DNA of 64,000 bases, taken from positions 1,984,001 through 2,048,000 of the forward strand of contig NZ_OY764544.1 in assembly GCF_963668475.1 (NCBI RefSeq), given 5' to 3'. The position numbers and the translations under genes were made by a program. Source of the DNA: an uncultured Methanospirillum sp. Lineage in GTDB: Archaea > Halobacteriota > Methanomicrobia > Methanomicrobiales > Methanospirillaceae. Positions 36,744 through 46,457 of the stretch are shown piece by piece (the first letter of the stretch is position 1; every line of letters starts with the position of its first letter). Under the pieces are notes generated by a model that did not search any database, had not been told where the DNA came from, and saw only the letters and a list, made by a program, of their open reading frames with translations.

Positions 36744-38348
36744 ATGAGACCCTTGATCACAGTTGAGAACCTCTCGATGGCATTTGACGGAAAGACGGTT
36801 ATCGAGGATTTGTCGTTCACCCTTGCAGAAGGAGAGATTCTCGGGATCATCGGCCGGAGCGGGGCGGGGAAGACTGTCCTGATGCATCTGCTCCGTGGGG
36901 TGGATCAGCCGCCCACCAGCGGAAGAGTCCTGTATCATATTGCAGCCTGCAGCGGATGCGATTATGTAACAGAGGGAAGCCACGTCGAAACAGCCTGCCC
37001 CAAGTGTGGTGCCAGCCTCAAAACCCTCGATGTGGACTTCTGGAACCCGGAGAATGAAGCGATGAAACGGCGCATCATGCGCCGGAATGCTATCATGTTC
37101 CAGCGGACATTTGCCCTGTACGGCAATGATCGGGTTATCGACAATGTCCTGAAGGCCCTCGATGATGTGAACTACCCGTCCAACAAGGCAGTCTCACGGG
37201 CAGCAGACCTGGTGGATCAGGTGAGGCTTTCCCACCGGATGATGCACATCGCCCGTGACCTCTCCGGAGGAGAAAAGCAGAGAGTTGTGCTTGCCAGACA
37301 ACTGGCAAAAGAGCCGTTCTGTCTCTTTGCAGATGAGCCGACCGGGACTCTTGATCCAAAGACTGCATCTATTGTGCATCAGGTACTCAAGGAGTCTGCG
37401 GAAGAGACCGGCATGGCAATGGTCGTCACCTCCCACTTTTCCCAGATCCTTGAGGACATCGTTCATCGTGCCATCCTCCTGGAAGACGGGGTCATCAAGG
37501 CTATCGGGACACCCACTGAGGTCACCGAGGTATTCATGCAGGGATACCACGACGATGAGCAGTTTAGTGAGATCGAAGTGGGAGAAGAGATCATGCGGGC
37601 AAGGGAGCTGACCAAGCGGTACGTCTCCCTCGACCGCGGGCTCATCAAGGCAGTGGATCTCGTGGACCTGTCAATTAACAGGAAAGAGATCTTCGGGATC
37701 ATTGGCACATCTGGCGCAGGAAAGACCACCCTTTCAAAGATGATCGCGGGGATCCTTGAACCTACCAGCGGGGATCTGCTTGCCAGGGTCGGTGATGAAT
37801 GGGTCGATATGACAAAACCCGGATTTGAGTTCAGAGGACGGGCTAAACAGTATATTGGTCTCCTCCACCAGGAGTACGACCTCTTTCCTCACCGGACCGT
37901 TCTTGATAACCTCACCGACGCAATCGGGCTCGAGTTTCCCAAAGAACTCGCAATGCGCAAGGCTATCATCACCCTGAAGATGGCAGGGTTTACCACAGAG
38001 AAGAGCAGGGAGATCCTTGAGCGGCTTCCGGGAACCCTCTCGGAGGGTGAACGGCACCGGGTTGCCCTGGCCCAGGTCCTGATCAGGGAACCACATGTAG
38101 TGGTCCTTGATGAACCGACCGGGACGATGGATCCGATCACCAAGGTTGATGTGAAGCACTCGATCATGCACTCACGTGAAGAGAGTGAGGAAACCTTCAT
38201 CATTGTTTCGCATGATATGGAGTTTATACGGGATACCTGCGACCGCTGTGCCCTGATGCGGTTCGGGAAGATTGTGACAGTCGGTCCGACCGAGAAGGTT
38301 CTTGCAGAAGTGACCGAGCAGGAACGGCAGACCATGGCAGCGGAGTAA
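36744..38348 (+). CDS. atwA: MCR activation component A2, double ABC ATPase
   Basis: 534 residues with two ABC ATPase domains. Domain 1: Walker A GRSGAGKT, signature [15 protein letters not shown], Walker [14 protein letters not shown]. Domain 2: [35 protein letters not shown]. An insertion in domain 1 (about residues 66-95) carries a four-Cys metal-binding knuckle, CSGC then CPKC. Component A2 supplies ATP-driven conformational work for reductive activation of coenzyme F430 in methyl-coenzyme M reductase. The first of a run of seven same-strand genes; mmp3 follows 13 bases later. Confidence 0.95.
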   Translation: MRPLITVENLSMAFDGKTVIEDLSFTLAEGEILGIIGRSGAGKTVLMHLLRGVDQPPTSGRVLYHIAACSGCDYVTEGSHVETACPKCGASLKTLDVDFWNPENEAMKRRIMRRNAIMFQRTFALYGNDRVIDNVLKALDDVNYPSNKAVSRAADLVDQVRLSHRMMHIARDLSGGEKQRVVLARQLAKEPFCLFADEPTGTLDPKTASIVHQVLKESAEETGMAMVVTSHFSQILEDIVHRAILLEDGVIKAIGTPTEVTEVFMQGYHDDEQFSEIEVGEEIMRARELTKRYVSLDRGLIKAVDLVDLSINRKEIFGIIGTSGAGKTTLSKMIAGILEPTSGDLLARVGDEWVDMTKPGFEFRGRAKQYIGLLHQEYDLFPHRTVLDNLTDAIGLEFPKELAMRKAIITLKMAGFTTEKSREILERLPGTLSEGERHRVALAQVLIREPHVVVLDEPTGTMDPITKVDVKHSIMHSREESEETFIIVSHDMEFIRDTCDRCALMRFGKIVTVGPTEKVLAEVTEQERQTMAAE

Positions 38349-38361
38349 TCCAGGAGAATAC

Positions 38362-39888
38362 ATGGCAACAGTCATGCTTGATGGAAACCGGACGGAGATC
38401 TCACCCGGCACAACTCTCGGTGACCTGTTGCCAGGGCATGATGCCTCCCTGAGCGTGGCGATCATCAAACCAGGCATCTCCAGCCATGCCGAGACGAGAC
38501 AATACCTGCTAAAGACGACAGCAGGGGAGATCGTGGTTGAGATAGCGGGAGAAGAGACAGTATCCCTGCCATCTCTCCCTTCAGGTCTTGAAGTCAGGTG
38601 GCAGGATCGTCAGACAGTCAGTTTCGGTCCGTTCTCTGCCGGGTTCTCTCCGGCACGCAGACCGGCACGGTATGAGAGGGGAGATCTCATCCTCGGATGC
38701 GGAGGGTATGATCCTTCCCGCTCGGTACTGGTCTTCTCACGCAAGACTCATTCGGCAGATCACGGTGCCGCAGCGGACGGCGGTCGGCTCGGCCAGGTAG
38801 TATCAGGTCGCGGTGTTGTGGACCGGCTTGGCCAGGGTGATAAGATCCTCTCCATCGAGCCGGTGATCTCCTTCTCTGAGTCGGTGGATGCCCTCACGAC
38901 GACTGATCTGGGCCTTGAGGTCACAGACGGGATGCAGATCATCACCCATATCAGAGTCGAGGTTCAGGGGTATGACAGCACAACCGGCAAGTACTCAAAT
39001 CAGGCAGCCAGTAGCGTGGAACTTCTGCTCCTGGCACTCAGAAGCGGAAGGTTCACCAGCAGTCAGCGGATGAGCACTCACATCAGGTGTGACACCCTAG
39101 CGGGGACAACTGTCCCCTATGAGGCAGGGTCATCACGGCGTGAGGGAGCGGTTATGCTCAGAACATCAGGGAAGAAACAGGGCTCGGTGTACATTTACAC
39201 AGAAGACCTGCCCCGGAGCCTTGCCCATACCCGGACCGGCCAGGTGGTTCACGGCATTGAGATCGCCAAGATAGCAAAAGAAGGAGAATCATTCGAGATC
39301 CGGGTTACTCCGGATAAGTTTGATCTTGTTGGCATCAGGCTTGATCAGGCGATCTCGTTTGCAGCCGGGAGGGGAGTTACACTCACACCAGACCGGGAAG
39401 GCCCGGACAGGATCATCATCTCCCAGGAGCCCGCGACAACCCTCGATGTTCTTGCAGGAGGAAAGGTCGCGGTGAAGACTGTTCCGGGATCCCAGGTGAT
39501 AGATATCGTTCTCGATGACCTCCATGCACCCGAGACCTGCCGGATATTCAGGGAGATCACCGGCCTGAAATTCCACGATGTCGGGAGATTACCTCTCTTC
39601 TTTGCGTTTGATGACGTCTATCTCTTTGAGACCAGGATTCCGAAGACCATCAACATCAAACCTGAAAACACCCCTGAAGATGAGGTAACCGCCGGAGCGT
39701 TTGCAATGACCAACGAGTCAAGAAAAGGAGCAGGGATGGTCGGTGTCAGAACGAGTGAGAACAGCGAGTTCGGTCCCACTTCTGAACCGTTTTCAGGGAC
39801 AAACGTGATGGGAAGAGTCGTAGATCTTCAGAAACTGAGCAGCCTCAAGGAGGGTGACATGGTCTACTTCAGGGAGGTGCACGAGTGA
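38362..39888 (+). CDS. mmp3: Methanogenesis marker protein 3
   Basis: 508 residues (UPF0288 family). It contains the segment GGYDPSRSVLVFSRKTHSAD, a central domain with HGIEIAKIAKEGESFEIRVTP, and the C-terminal GTNVMGRVVDLQKL, all characteristic of marker 3. The protein is restricted to methanogens and relatives and has been reported in the MCR activation complex with A2 and markers 7 and 17. ATG 38362 is preceded by AGGAG. Its stop overlaps the mmp6 start (GTGA). Confidence 0.92.
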   Translation: MATVMLDGNRTEISPGTTLGDLLPGHDASLSVAIIKPGISSHAETRQYLLKTTAGEIVVEIAGEETVSLPSLPSGLEVRWQDRQTVSFGPFSAGFSPARRPARYERGDLILGCGGYDPSRSVLVFSRKTHSADHGAAADGGRLGQVVSGRGVVDRLGQGDKILSIEPVISFSESVDALTTTDLGLEVTDGMQIITHIRVEVQGYDSTTGKYSNQAASSVELLLLALRSGRFTSSQRMSTHIRCDTLAGTTVPYEAGSSRREGAVMLRTSGKKQGSVYIYTEDLPRSLAHTRTGQVVHGIEIAKIAKEGESFEIRVTPDKFDLVGIRLDQAISFAAGRGVTLTPDREGPDRIIISQEPATTLDVLAGGKVAVKTVPGSQVIDIVLDDLHAPETCRIFREITGLKFHDVGRLPLFFAFDDVYLFETRIPKTINIKPENTPEDEVTAGAFAMTNESRKGAGMVGVRTSENSEFGPTSEPFSGTNVMGRVVDLQKLSSLKEGDMVYFREVHE

Positions 39889-40355
39889 AACAGAAGATTC
39901 CCCCGCTCTACCAGGGTACGGTCACCAAGTATGTCTTTGTCGAGTCGTATAAGACCACACCCGATGACCTGACATCACGGGCATATGAAGTCAGTGAGAA
40001 GGTGATGATCAAGGAGACCTGTTTCGGGCTCCAGATCACAGGGGAAGAGTCTGAAGTGGAGCGGGCAATCGCTCACATCCGGGAGGTTGACCCATCCCAC
40101 ATTTTTGTGAAAGACCGCGGTTTTCCTCCCGGGGACCCACGGAGATGCCGTGCAAATCTTGGCGGCGCCAGACCTGGTTACTTTGGGCATGAGTTCGAGA
40201 TGGGGGTGGTGAAGTGGATCTCCAAAGGGATCGAAGAGGTCAGTTCAGCAAATCCTGATTCATCAACTCCAGCCCCATCACCATCAATTCCTGAAGAGAC
40301 ACCGTTTTTGGATCTTCAAAAACTCAAGCAAATTATCGATGCCGAGGTGCCATAA
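39885..40355 (+). CDS. mmp6: Methanogenesis marker protein 6
   Basis: 156 residues starting with GTG, preceded by AGGGAGGTG and overlapping the mmp3 stop. Family segments: GTVTKYVFVESYKTTPDDL and REVDPSHIFVKDRGFPPGD, then RCRANLGGARPGYFGHEFE. The C-terminus is a Pro/Ser linker and a short helix. Function unknown; it belongs to the conserved MCR-linked cluster. Confidence 0.9.
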   Translation: MKQKIPPLYQGTVTKYVFVESYKTTPDDLTSRAYEVSEKVMIKETCFGLQITGEESEVERAIAHIREVDPSHIFVKDRGFPPGDPRRCRANLGGARPGYFGHEFEMGVVKWISKGIEEVSSANPDSSTPAPSPSIPEETPFLDLQKLKQIIDAEVP

Positions 40356-40356
40356 C

Positions 40357-40806
40357 GTGGCAAAAGTGTTTATTTATCCTGCAACCAGCCTGATCCTCTC
40401 TGACCTCGTTGCCCGTTTCGGGCATAAACCACTCGGAACAGCCCTATCAATACGGGAGCGAATCCAGACCGCCGGACTTGACTCACCGCCACTTCAGATG
40501 ACACCCGACGATGCAAAAAAAGGGCTCAGGTGGGCAGCAGTCGAGGTTCCATCCGGGGTAAGAGGACGAATGTCACTCTTTGGTCCCCTGATCGACGAGG
40601 CTGAGGCAGCAGTGATCGTCAAACATGCTGACTTTGCATTCGGCTGTATGGGATGTGCCAGGACAGATGAACTGGTGGAGTTTCTGATCAAACAGAAGCA
40701 GGTCCCAATCCTTGAGGTTGATTACCCATCAGACGAGGAGACTGGTATCGCTTTTGTCAGAAATATCAAGGAGTTTTTGCAGAACCTGGAGGTGTCCCAT
40801 GAGTGA
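40357..40806 (+). CDS. mmp5: Methanogenesis marker protein 5
   Basis: About 149 residues. I place the start at GTG 40357 ([11 protein letters not shown]), one base after the mmp6 stop and behind GAGGTG, rather than the ATG 40339 inside mmp6. Family segments: [18 protein letters not shown] and [15 protein letters not shown] with a CxxC pair, then [15 protein letters not shown]. Role unknown; conserved member of the MCR-maturation gene group. Confidence 0.88.
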   Translation: MAKVFIYPATSLILSDLVARFGHKPLGTALSIRERIQTAGLDSPPLQMTPDDAKKGLRWAAVEVPSGVRGRMSLFGPLIDEAEAAVIVKHADFAFGCMGCARTDELVEFLIKQKQVPILEVDYPSDEETGIAFVRNIKEFLQNLEVSHE

Positions 40807-42040
40807 AGATCTGGTCAGGATAGCCCAGCTCTCGTGCGGGCCTGAATACAGCGGGGTGCAGAAGGAGATCTATACCGCAGCAGAGGCTGTTGGTGCAGAG
40901 GTCTTCTTCCCTGATCTCTCCCTGAAAGATATCAGGCGGAACTTCAGGGACTTCGGGCTTGATGTCCGCTCAGGTGATCTGAAACTTGCCATCGCCCGTG
41001 CAGTTGCGCTGGTTGAAGGATCGGTCGAGGCCGATGCCGTCTTTATTGCATCCTGCTTCAGGTGTGCAGAGGCTGCTATCGTCAGGAACGAACTCAGACG
41101 CTACATCCATGAGCACTCCTCACTCCCGGTTGTCAGTTACTCGTTCACCGAAAGGACGACCTCGGGAACCCTGCTCACCAGAATGGAAGCCTTGACAACG
41201 ATCGCCAGGCGTCGTGCCCTTCTCGCACGGGAACGCCAGGTCGGCCTCACGATGGGGGTCGACTCAGGTTCCTCGACAACCAAGGCGGTGATCATGCAGG
41301 ATAACGAGATCATCGGCACCGGTTGGCGTCCGACAACCGAGGTGCTGGGAAGTGCAGATGAGGTCATGACACTTGCATTCGAGGAGGCCGGTGTCAAGCG
41401 TGAAGATCTCGACGCCATCGGCACAACCGGGTATGGCAGGTTCCTTATCGGCGAGCGGATCGGTGCCGACCTCATCCAGGAGGAACTGACCGTGAACTCA
41501 AAGGGTGCGGTCTTCCTTGCAGACTGCCAGCATGGCCCCTCAACCGTGATCGATATCGGCGGCATGGACAACAAGGCGATATCGGTGAACAATGGCATAC
41601 CCGGGACCTTCACGATGGGAGGAATCTGCGCCGGTGCAAGTGGGAGATTCCTGGAGATGACTGCCAAACGGCTCGGCGTTGATATCACCGAACTCGGCCC
41701 TCTTGCAATGGCAGGGATGGGAGGTGACGTGCCGATGAACAGTTACTGTATCGTCTTCGGGACACAGAGCCTGGTCAATGCCCTCGCAGAAGGCCACAGC
41801 AAGGAGAATGTAGCAGCCGCTGCATGCCATAGCGTTGCCGAGCAGGTCTTTGAGCAGCAGCTCCAGGAGATAGACATCAAAGAGCCGGTGATCATGGTCG
41901 GGGGTACTTCGCTGATCCAGGGACTGGTCAGGGCAATGGGTGAGCTTCTGCAGACTGAGATCGTTGTCCCGCACCACTCTCAGTACATCGGGTCGGTAGG
42001 GGCTGCACTCCTCTCGTCCGGATTTGTGGAGAAGAACTGA
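40799..42040 (+). CDS. mmp15: Methanogenesis marker protein 15 (BadF/BcrA-type ATPase)
   Basis: About 413 residues; the ATG at 40799 overlaps the mmp5 stop by eight bases. The C-terminal two-thirds is an ASKHA ATPase of the 2-hydroxyacyl-CoA dehydratase activator type: [27 protein letters not shown], and [14 protein letters not shown], where a Cys can bind a 4Fe-4S cluster at a dimer interface. The N-terminal third has a Cys pair region [11 protein letters not shown]. By analogy it could deliver low-potential electrons with ATP hydrolysis, attractive for F430 reduction, but this is inference. Confidence 0.92.
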   Translation: MSEDLVRIAQLSCGPEYSGVQKEIYTAAEAVGAEVFFPDLSLKDIRRNFRDFGLDVRSGDLKLAIARAVALVEGSVEADAVFIASCFRCAEAAIVRNELRRYIHEHSSLPVVSYSFTERTTSGTLLTRMEALTTIARRRALLARERQVGLTMGVDSGSSTTKAVIMQDNEIIGTGWRPTTEVLGSADEVMTLAFEEAGVKREDLDAIGTTGYGRFLIGERIGADLIQEELTVNSKGAVFLADCQHGPSTVIDIGGMDNKAISVNNGIPGTFTMGGICAGASGRFLEMTAKRLGVDITELGPLAMAGMGGDVPMNSYCIVFGTQSLVNALAEGHSKENVAAAACHSVAEQVFEQQLQEIDIKEPVIMVGGTSLIQGLVRAMGELLQTEIVVPHHSQYIGSVGAALLSSGFVEKN

Positions 42041-42045
42041 TTGGG

Positions 42046-42627
42046 ATGCAGACGCTGGAGTACTTTCAGGTTGAGTCGACCGAGCCGGCAGGTGGAGAAC
42101 TATACCGCCGGATCGCCTCGACTGTGATCACAGACCATGACATCCTCCGGGTTCTGGACCGCCTGCGGATCTTCATCGATCCCGAGGTGCCGATCTTCAT
42201 CGCGGTCGGAATCACCCGGACAGTCCCCCGCAATATCATTGTCAATGATTTTTCCGGGATTACATACGATGGCGACAAGGTCATCCTCTCGATCGCTGAT
42301 GAGACCTACCTTGCCCCGCTCCTTGAGTTACTCTGGAAACGGTTTGGAAAAGACCGTATCGTGCAACCTGATCGGTTCACCATCGAGATGCACCTTAGCA
42401 CCGAGGAGCGGGAGGGGATCGAAGAGATGGTGGTTGCAGATCCTACCGAGGGACTCTTCAGGGATCTCATCTACACCATGCAGGTGATCTGCCCTGAAGG
42501 CTTCAAGGTGAAGAGGCAGAGTTTCCAGAACGGAAAATTCTGGTTCGTTGCAAGTGAAAACACCCTTCAGGAGGATGTAACTCCCCTCGTTGAAGAGCAG
42601 TTTGCCATTATGGGAGGGGCAGCATGA
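42046..42627 (+). CDS. mmp17: Methanogenesis marker protein 17
   Basis: 193 residues with the conserved segments ITDHDILRVLDRLRIFID and VPIFIAVGITRTVPRNI, and DPTEGLFRDLIYTMQVICP. Reported by structural work as part of the MCR activation complex. It starts five bases after mmp15 and its stop overlaps the mmp7 start (ATGA), so the pair is translationally coupled. Confidence 0.9.
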   Translation: MQTLEYFQVESTEPAGGELYRRIASTVITDHDILRVLDRLRIFIDPEVPIFIAVGITRTVPRNIIVNDFSGITYDGDKVILSIADETYLAPLLELLWKRFGKDRIVQPDRFTIEMHLSTEEREGIEEMVVADPTEGLFRDLIYTMQVICPEGFKVKRQSFQNGKFWFVASENTLQEDVTPLVEEQFAIMGGAA

Positions 42628-43562
42628 TTCTGGTTCCGATCACATACAAAGGTGGAGTCTACCGGCATGATGAGATCCTTGATCTTATCGAGGATATGGG
42701 CGGGTACATCATCCAGAAGCATATGATCGCCCAGGAGGTTGTACTCCAGGCCCTGATTCCCCGAGACGATATCGAGACTCTCAGGGTGATATCACGCCCG
42801 CTCACCGGGGAGGTGATCTTCGCACCGCTGGTCGGAACCGAGATCGCGATCGTCTCGATGTCACTGGAGATCCACCATCTCCCCCATGCCTCGTGCGACG
42901 TTGCCGAATACCTCCGGACTGCCGGGGCGAAGACCAACATGATCGGCCTGGCCCGTGGGTTTGGGAAACGAATTGGTCTCCTCTCTGATGAAGAACGTGA
43001 CATCATCAACGAGCATGATCTCGTAATCTACCTCTTTGGAAACTTTGAGACATGTATCAAGCAGAAGATGCCAACCTTCAGGCGGGGTATTCATATTCCA
43101 ATCGTCGTTACCGGAGGCCCTTCAACAGAGGCATTAAAGAAGGTGATCGATCCCCCGGTCGCGGGATATGTCGGTGGATTTGGAAGGTTTATGCACCGGA
43201 CAAAAGAGGCTCCGGAGATCTCCAAACTTGATGATATCGTGTCAGAAGTCTCCCGGGTCCTTGACGGGAGACGCTCAGAGATTGCCAAGGATCCCCTCAG
43301 CATATCTCCAGCACGGCTGATGGATGTCATTCTGGAGCAACTGCCTGACATCCATGATGTCACCTCGCCTGTTCCGGTTGTTGTCCAGATGGACGGGGTA
43401 AGGGTAAAACTCCCCTATGATCCCTTTGCAGTCCGACTCAAAGAGGTGGAAGTGGAGAAAGGGGTACCAATAGGAATGATCACCGACATCAGGCCCTCAC
43501 GAATGCGGGACTACATTCTGGTTAAAGTAAAGCCCTTCTCAGACACCGGGCTCATGGTCTGA
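42624..43562 (+). CDS. mmp7: Methanogenesis marker protein 7
   Basis: 312 residues. Segments: YKGGVYRHDEILDLIEDM, EIHHLPHASCDVAEYLR and YLFGNFETCIKQKMPTFRR, then VVTGGPSTEALKKVIDPP. Family members bind components of the MCR activation machinery. It overlaps mmp17 by four bases and ends the run that began with atwA. The mcrC subunit of this machinery is not in the window. Confidence 0.92.
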   Translation: MILVPITYKGGVYRHDEILDLIEDMGGYIIQKHMIAQEVVLQALIPRDDIETLRVISRPLTGEVIFAPLVGTEIAIVSMSLEIHHLPHASCDVAEYLRTAGAKTNMIGLARGFGKRIGLLSDEERDIINEHDLVIYLFGNFETCIKQKMPTFRRGIHIPIVVTGGPSTEALKKVIDPPVAGYVGGFGRFMHRTKEAPEISKLDDIVSEVSRVLDGRRSEIAKDPLSISPARLMDVILEQLPDIHDVTSPVPVVVQMDGVRVKLPYDPFAVRLKEVEVEKGVPIGMITDIRPSRMRDYILVKVKPFSDTGLMV

Positions 43563-43617
43563 TCCTGATGTACACGATGAATACTACAGAAGACATCTCG
43601 CATAAGCGGGTGATGTC

Positions 43618-44010
43618 GTGAGAGTGATACGTGTTCTGTACGTGGATGACGACCAGTCCTTTCTCGAGATCGTAAAAGTGATCCTTGAGAAAGACGGAGA
43701 GTTCTCAGTCACTCTCTCTCAGGAGGGAGATGAGGCACTCGATCTTCTCAGCGCAGGTGATTATGATCTCGTCCTCTCTGACTGCCGGATGATCAGAATG
43801 GACGGAGTCATGTTCAGAGAAAGAGTGAGAGAGTTATACCCGGGAATGCCGTTTATCTTCTTCACCGGGAGACAAAGGGAAGAAGGGATCTCAAAGATAC
43901 TTGATGACCTGACCTGGTATCTGCAGAAAGGTGGAGACCCTGCAGTGCAGTTTGCCAGGCTCACCGATCAGATCCGTTCCTGTGTCAGGGCAGAAGAGCC
44001 CACCTGCTAG
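43618..44010 (+). CDS. Stand-alone response-regulator receiver protein
   Basis: 130 residues, receiver domain only. Acidic pair VDDDQ at the N-terminus, phospho-acceptor Asp in LVLSDCRMIRMDG, Thr in FIFFTGR, and Lys in YLQKGG. No output domain, so it probably works by phosphotransfer or protein contact. It starts on GTG 55 bases after mmp7 and may be read from the same promoter, but a functional link is unproven. A hairpin and T-run follow the stop. Confidence 0.85.
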   Translation: MRVIRVLYVDDDQSFLEIVKVILEKDGEFSVTLSQEGDEALDLLSAGDYDLVLSDCRMIRMDGVMFRERVRELYPGMPFIFFTGRQREEGISKILDDLTWYLQKGGDPAVQFARLTDQIRSCVRAEEPTC

Positions 44011-44042
44011 ATACAGTTTAGCAGTATCTATATCCGTTTTTT
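44009..44042 (+). terminator. Hairpin plus T-run after the receiver gene
   Basis: AGATAC and GTATCT (44009-44014 and 44024-44029) form a 6-bp stem with a nine-base loop, followed by ATATCCG and six T residues (44037-44042). The stem begins within the stop codon. Confidence 0.5.
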
Positions 44043-44724
44043 AGCTCCTCGAACACTGTATTTCTCCGGTCTGGCACGCCAGGGTTTTTCTTCATCAGGC
44101 TGGTTTTTTGGTTGTTGCAACCGGTTGCAACCATTTGAACAAGGTTATTTTTCAATCAATCTCACCATTCAGCAGTTCTGCATACTGATGCCCGGAATGG
44201 GTCTGAAACAGGAGAAACCAGCTGGATCACATTGGATCAGATACACTCGCGAGAATTATCTCCTAAAATGAACCTTGCGAGAGATATACCGTGAAAACCG
44301 ATTTCAAATCACAAAATATGGGTATCCTATCCCGTTCTTATATGCTGTTTCATCTAACACAATGATGTCACAGGACACCTGTGAACGGAGTCACCTGAAT
44401 CAGTCACCATGTCCTCCTACATTGATGCTGCCCGATGACTCCAATACTGCACTTTTCCACAGTGCCATGCCAAATAATCCGGTTTAGGTGAGAAAAAATA
44501 TGAGTTGTATAGCATTTTCCTGTGATTACGATTGCTCCCTGCTGACCGGAACCCCGCATCCCAGACAAAAGACAGTACCCGGCCACAGAGATCTTTCAGA
44601 TCTGGTCGGGTCAAATGAGATGTTTCTCAGTCATCTCGAAGCAATTCACTATCTCGGCTTCCCGGGATGGTAACAACCATCCGACACTCCTACATTCTGA
44701 CTTTTCTTCCAGCGGTTGTTACAT
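44011..44724. other. Gene-poor intergenic region with inverted repeats
   Basis: About 700 bases without a credible gene. Besides the terminator at its left end it has a perfect 18-bp palindrome GTTGCAACCGGTTGCAAC (44114-44131), a hairpin GGATGGT-AACA-ACCATCC (44665-44682), and GTAACAACC / GGTTGTTAC arms about 45 bases apart (44670-44723). Short ORFs on both strands have no start signals and no recognisable proteins. A non-coding RNA or a regulatory region is possible. Confidence 0.5.
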
Positions 44725-45804
44725 TCATTCACTCTTCTTGTCATCAGATCTTGTCACATGATCATGGTAATGATGGAGATCAGGGGTATGCTGGTGATCG
44801 TGGATAACCTGCTCATGCTGGTGAAGATGTGCGTGTTCACTAGGAACTGAGTCCCGATGAGAGTGAGTATGATGGCCATCATCGTGCCAGTGCCGGTGAT
44901 CATGGCTGACCTGAAAATGAGAGTGGGGATGGTGATGATGCTCTGTCGCGATCAGGTACACCCCGGCGGCCATAAACGGAAGGCAGAGAAAAACCTGAAA
45001 GCCCGGGACTTCTCCAGGAAATATCCATGAGATCCCTGCACCGATGAACGGCGCCAGAGCAAAGAGGGACCCGGTTCTGACGGCACCGAGTGTTCTGAGC
45101 GACCTGATAAACAGAACCAGCGAGAGACCGTATCCAAAAAAACCGGTTATTATAATTAACAAAAGGTACTCAGGGGCTGGCAGAGGTTCACCAAGGTATA
45201 TTCCCAGGATGAGGCCGAAAATACCGGCACACATCCCTTTGATGATCACGATAGAACTTGGATCTTTTCCTGAAAGACTTCTGGTAACATTATTGTCAAC
45301 TCCCCAGCAGAAGCATGCCCCGAGGATCAGCACTGCTCCGGCTGAAATCCCAAAGTTGCCAAAAGGATCAACAGAGAGAATGAGCCCGCCGATCACAACA
45401 GCAGCCATTGCCCCGGTTGCCCGTCTGCCGAGGGGTTCAGAGAAGAAGACGGCTGCGATGATGCCGGTCATTACCAGTTCGGCATTCAAAAGCAGAGAGG
45501 CGGTCCCTGCCGAAACCATCGTGAGCCCGGTCATCAGGAGAATCGGGCCGATAATACTCCCTGAGATGACTATGACTGCAAGAAGCGGGAGTTCCTTTCT
45601 GGTCACCGGTGCTTCATAATGTGCCGGCGACGGCCTGATCATCCTCATCAGAAGAAGTCCGACACCCGCACCCAGATAGAGCAGGGCAGCTAAGGTTACC
45701 GGTCCGGTTTCTGCGAGCAGTATCTTTGAGACCGGGACGACGAACCCAAAAAGGACTGCAGCGGTGATCCCTTCAATGATGGCAGGACGATCAGACCTCT
45801 GCAT
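44725..45804 (-). CDS. EamA/DMT-family transporter with long His-rich tail
   Basis: 359 residues. About ten membrane helices in two EamA repeats occupy residues 5-290 (for example I-I-E-G-I-T-A-A-V-L-F-G-F and the second repeat after C-F-C-W-G-V-D-N-N). A soluble C-terminal tail (about residues 288-359) follows, with more than twenty His interspersed with Asp and Glu (clusters such as EHHHHPHSH and HDHRHWHDDGHHTHSHRD). Such tails bind Ni, Co or Zn. The family normally moves amino acids, nucleotide sugars or other small metabolites; metal transport or metal-gated transport is inferred only from the tail. Confidence 0.82.
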   Translation of the reverse strand: MQRSDRPAIIEGITAAVLFGFVVPVSKILLAETGPVTLAALLYLGAGVGLLLMRMIRPSPAHYEAPVTRKELPLLAVIVISGSIIGPILLMTGLTMVSAGTASLLLNAELVMTGIIAAVFFSEPLGRRATGAMAAVVIGGLILSVDPFGNFGISAGAVLILGACFCWGVDNNVTRSLSGKDPSSIVIIKGMCAGIFGLILGIYLGEPLPAPEYLLLIIITGFFGYGLSLVLFIRSLRTLGAVRTGSLFALAPFIGAGISWIFPGEVPGFQVFLCLPFMAAGVYLIATEHHHHPHSHFQVSHDHRHWHDDGHHTHSHRDSVPSEHAHLHQHEQVIHDHQHTPDLHHYHDHVTRSDDKKSE

Positions 45805-45865
45805 GGTCTGATATTGATCGTCCCCGGTGATAAATTCACAGAAAAGTGGAGAGGCCAGTGCCTCG

Positions 45866-46354
45866 TCAGACTACCTGAATATTCATTGTATATCGTGACT
45901 CGTTGCCGGTGACCGGTTCCCACGACCGCATGTAGATTGCATCAAATGTCTGGTTTCCTTTTGCAATGCCCCGGACAAGCCAGTAGTGCATCCCCCCTGA
46001 TCCGGCAACACCTGGTTTGACAGGGTCGGGAACATAGGTGTCGTTCTCGATGCGGAGTCCGGATGTGACCGTGGCATTCCACTGAAAACCGGTAGTGGGA
46101 TTCTCTTTCAGGTATATGTTAATAGTGTCATTGAGGGGCATCGTCTCCTGCGAACTTGTCTGCAGGGCATCGTCACCACCGGTTTTCTCCGCATTTGCAG
46201 AATCAGGTGGCACGGTTTTCCCTGAGTCTTTCTCACTGATATCAGCTGCTCCGGACTTTTTCTCATATGACATCTTGCTGTTCTGGCCCGTGCAGCCTGC
46301 CAGAAGTACAGCCGCCAGCACCAGCATAACAAGAACCAGTCTCCGGTAATCCAT
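45866..46354 (-). CDS. Chagasin-like (I42) protease-inhibitor lipoprotein
   Basis: About 162 residues from ATG 46354. Lipobox AAVLLAGC at the N-terminus, a polar linker of about 55 residues, then a domain with all three chagasin loops: ENPTTGFQW, the Gly-rich GVAGSGGMHYW, and YMRSWEP. Chagasin-family proteins inhibit papain-like cysteine proteases; archaeal versions may protect surface proteins or control secreted proteases. The longer start at 46459 would overlap the divergent gene and destroy the lipobox position, so I reject it. Confidence 0.82.
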   Translation of the reverse strand: MDYRRLVLVMLVLAAVLLAGCTGQNSKMSYEKKSGAADISEKDSGKTVPPDSANAEKTGGDDALQTSSQETMPLNDTINIYLKENPTTGFQWNATVTSGLRIENDTYVPDPVKPGVAGSGGMHYWLVRGIAKGNQTFDAIYMRSWEPVTGNESRYTMNIQVV

Positions 46355-46457
46355 GATTGCAACATAGGGCTCCCGGCGATATAAGTACTTCCAGAACGGC
46401 TCGATGTTCGCGAAACGCACCCTCCTCCTCACAACATATAACCAGAAAAACCTCCAC

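Noticed and set aside
44114..44131. Palindrome considered as an insertion-sequence end or tRNA arm
   Set aside because: No transposase, target duplication or tRNA cloverleaf is nearby; I keep it only as an unexplained inverted repeat.
44275..44673. Two short frames in phase, separated by one TAG stop (possible read-through or pyrrolysine protein)
   Set aside because: No ribosome-binding site, no recognisable family, irregular composition, and an antisense frame of similar quality; nothing in the window suggests pyrrolysine use.
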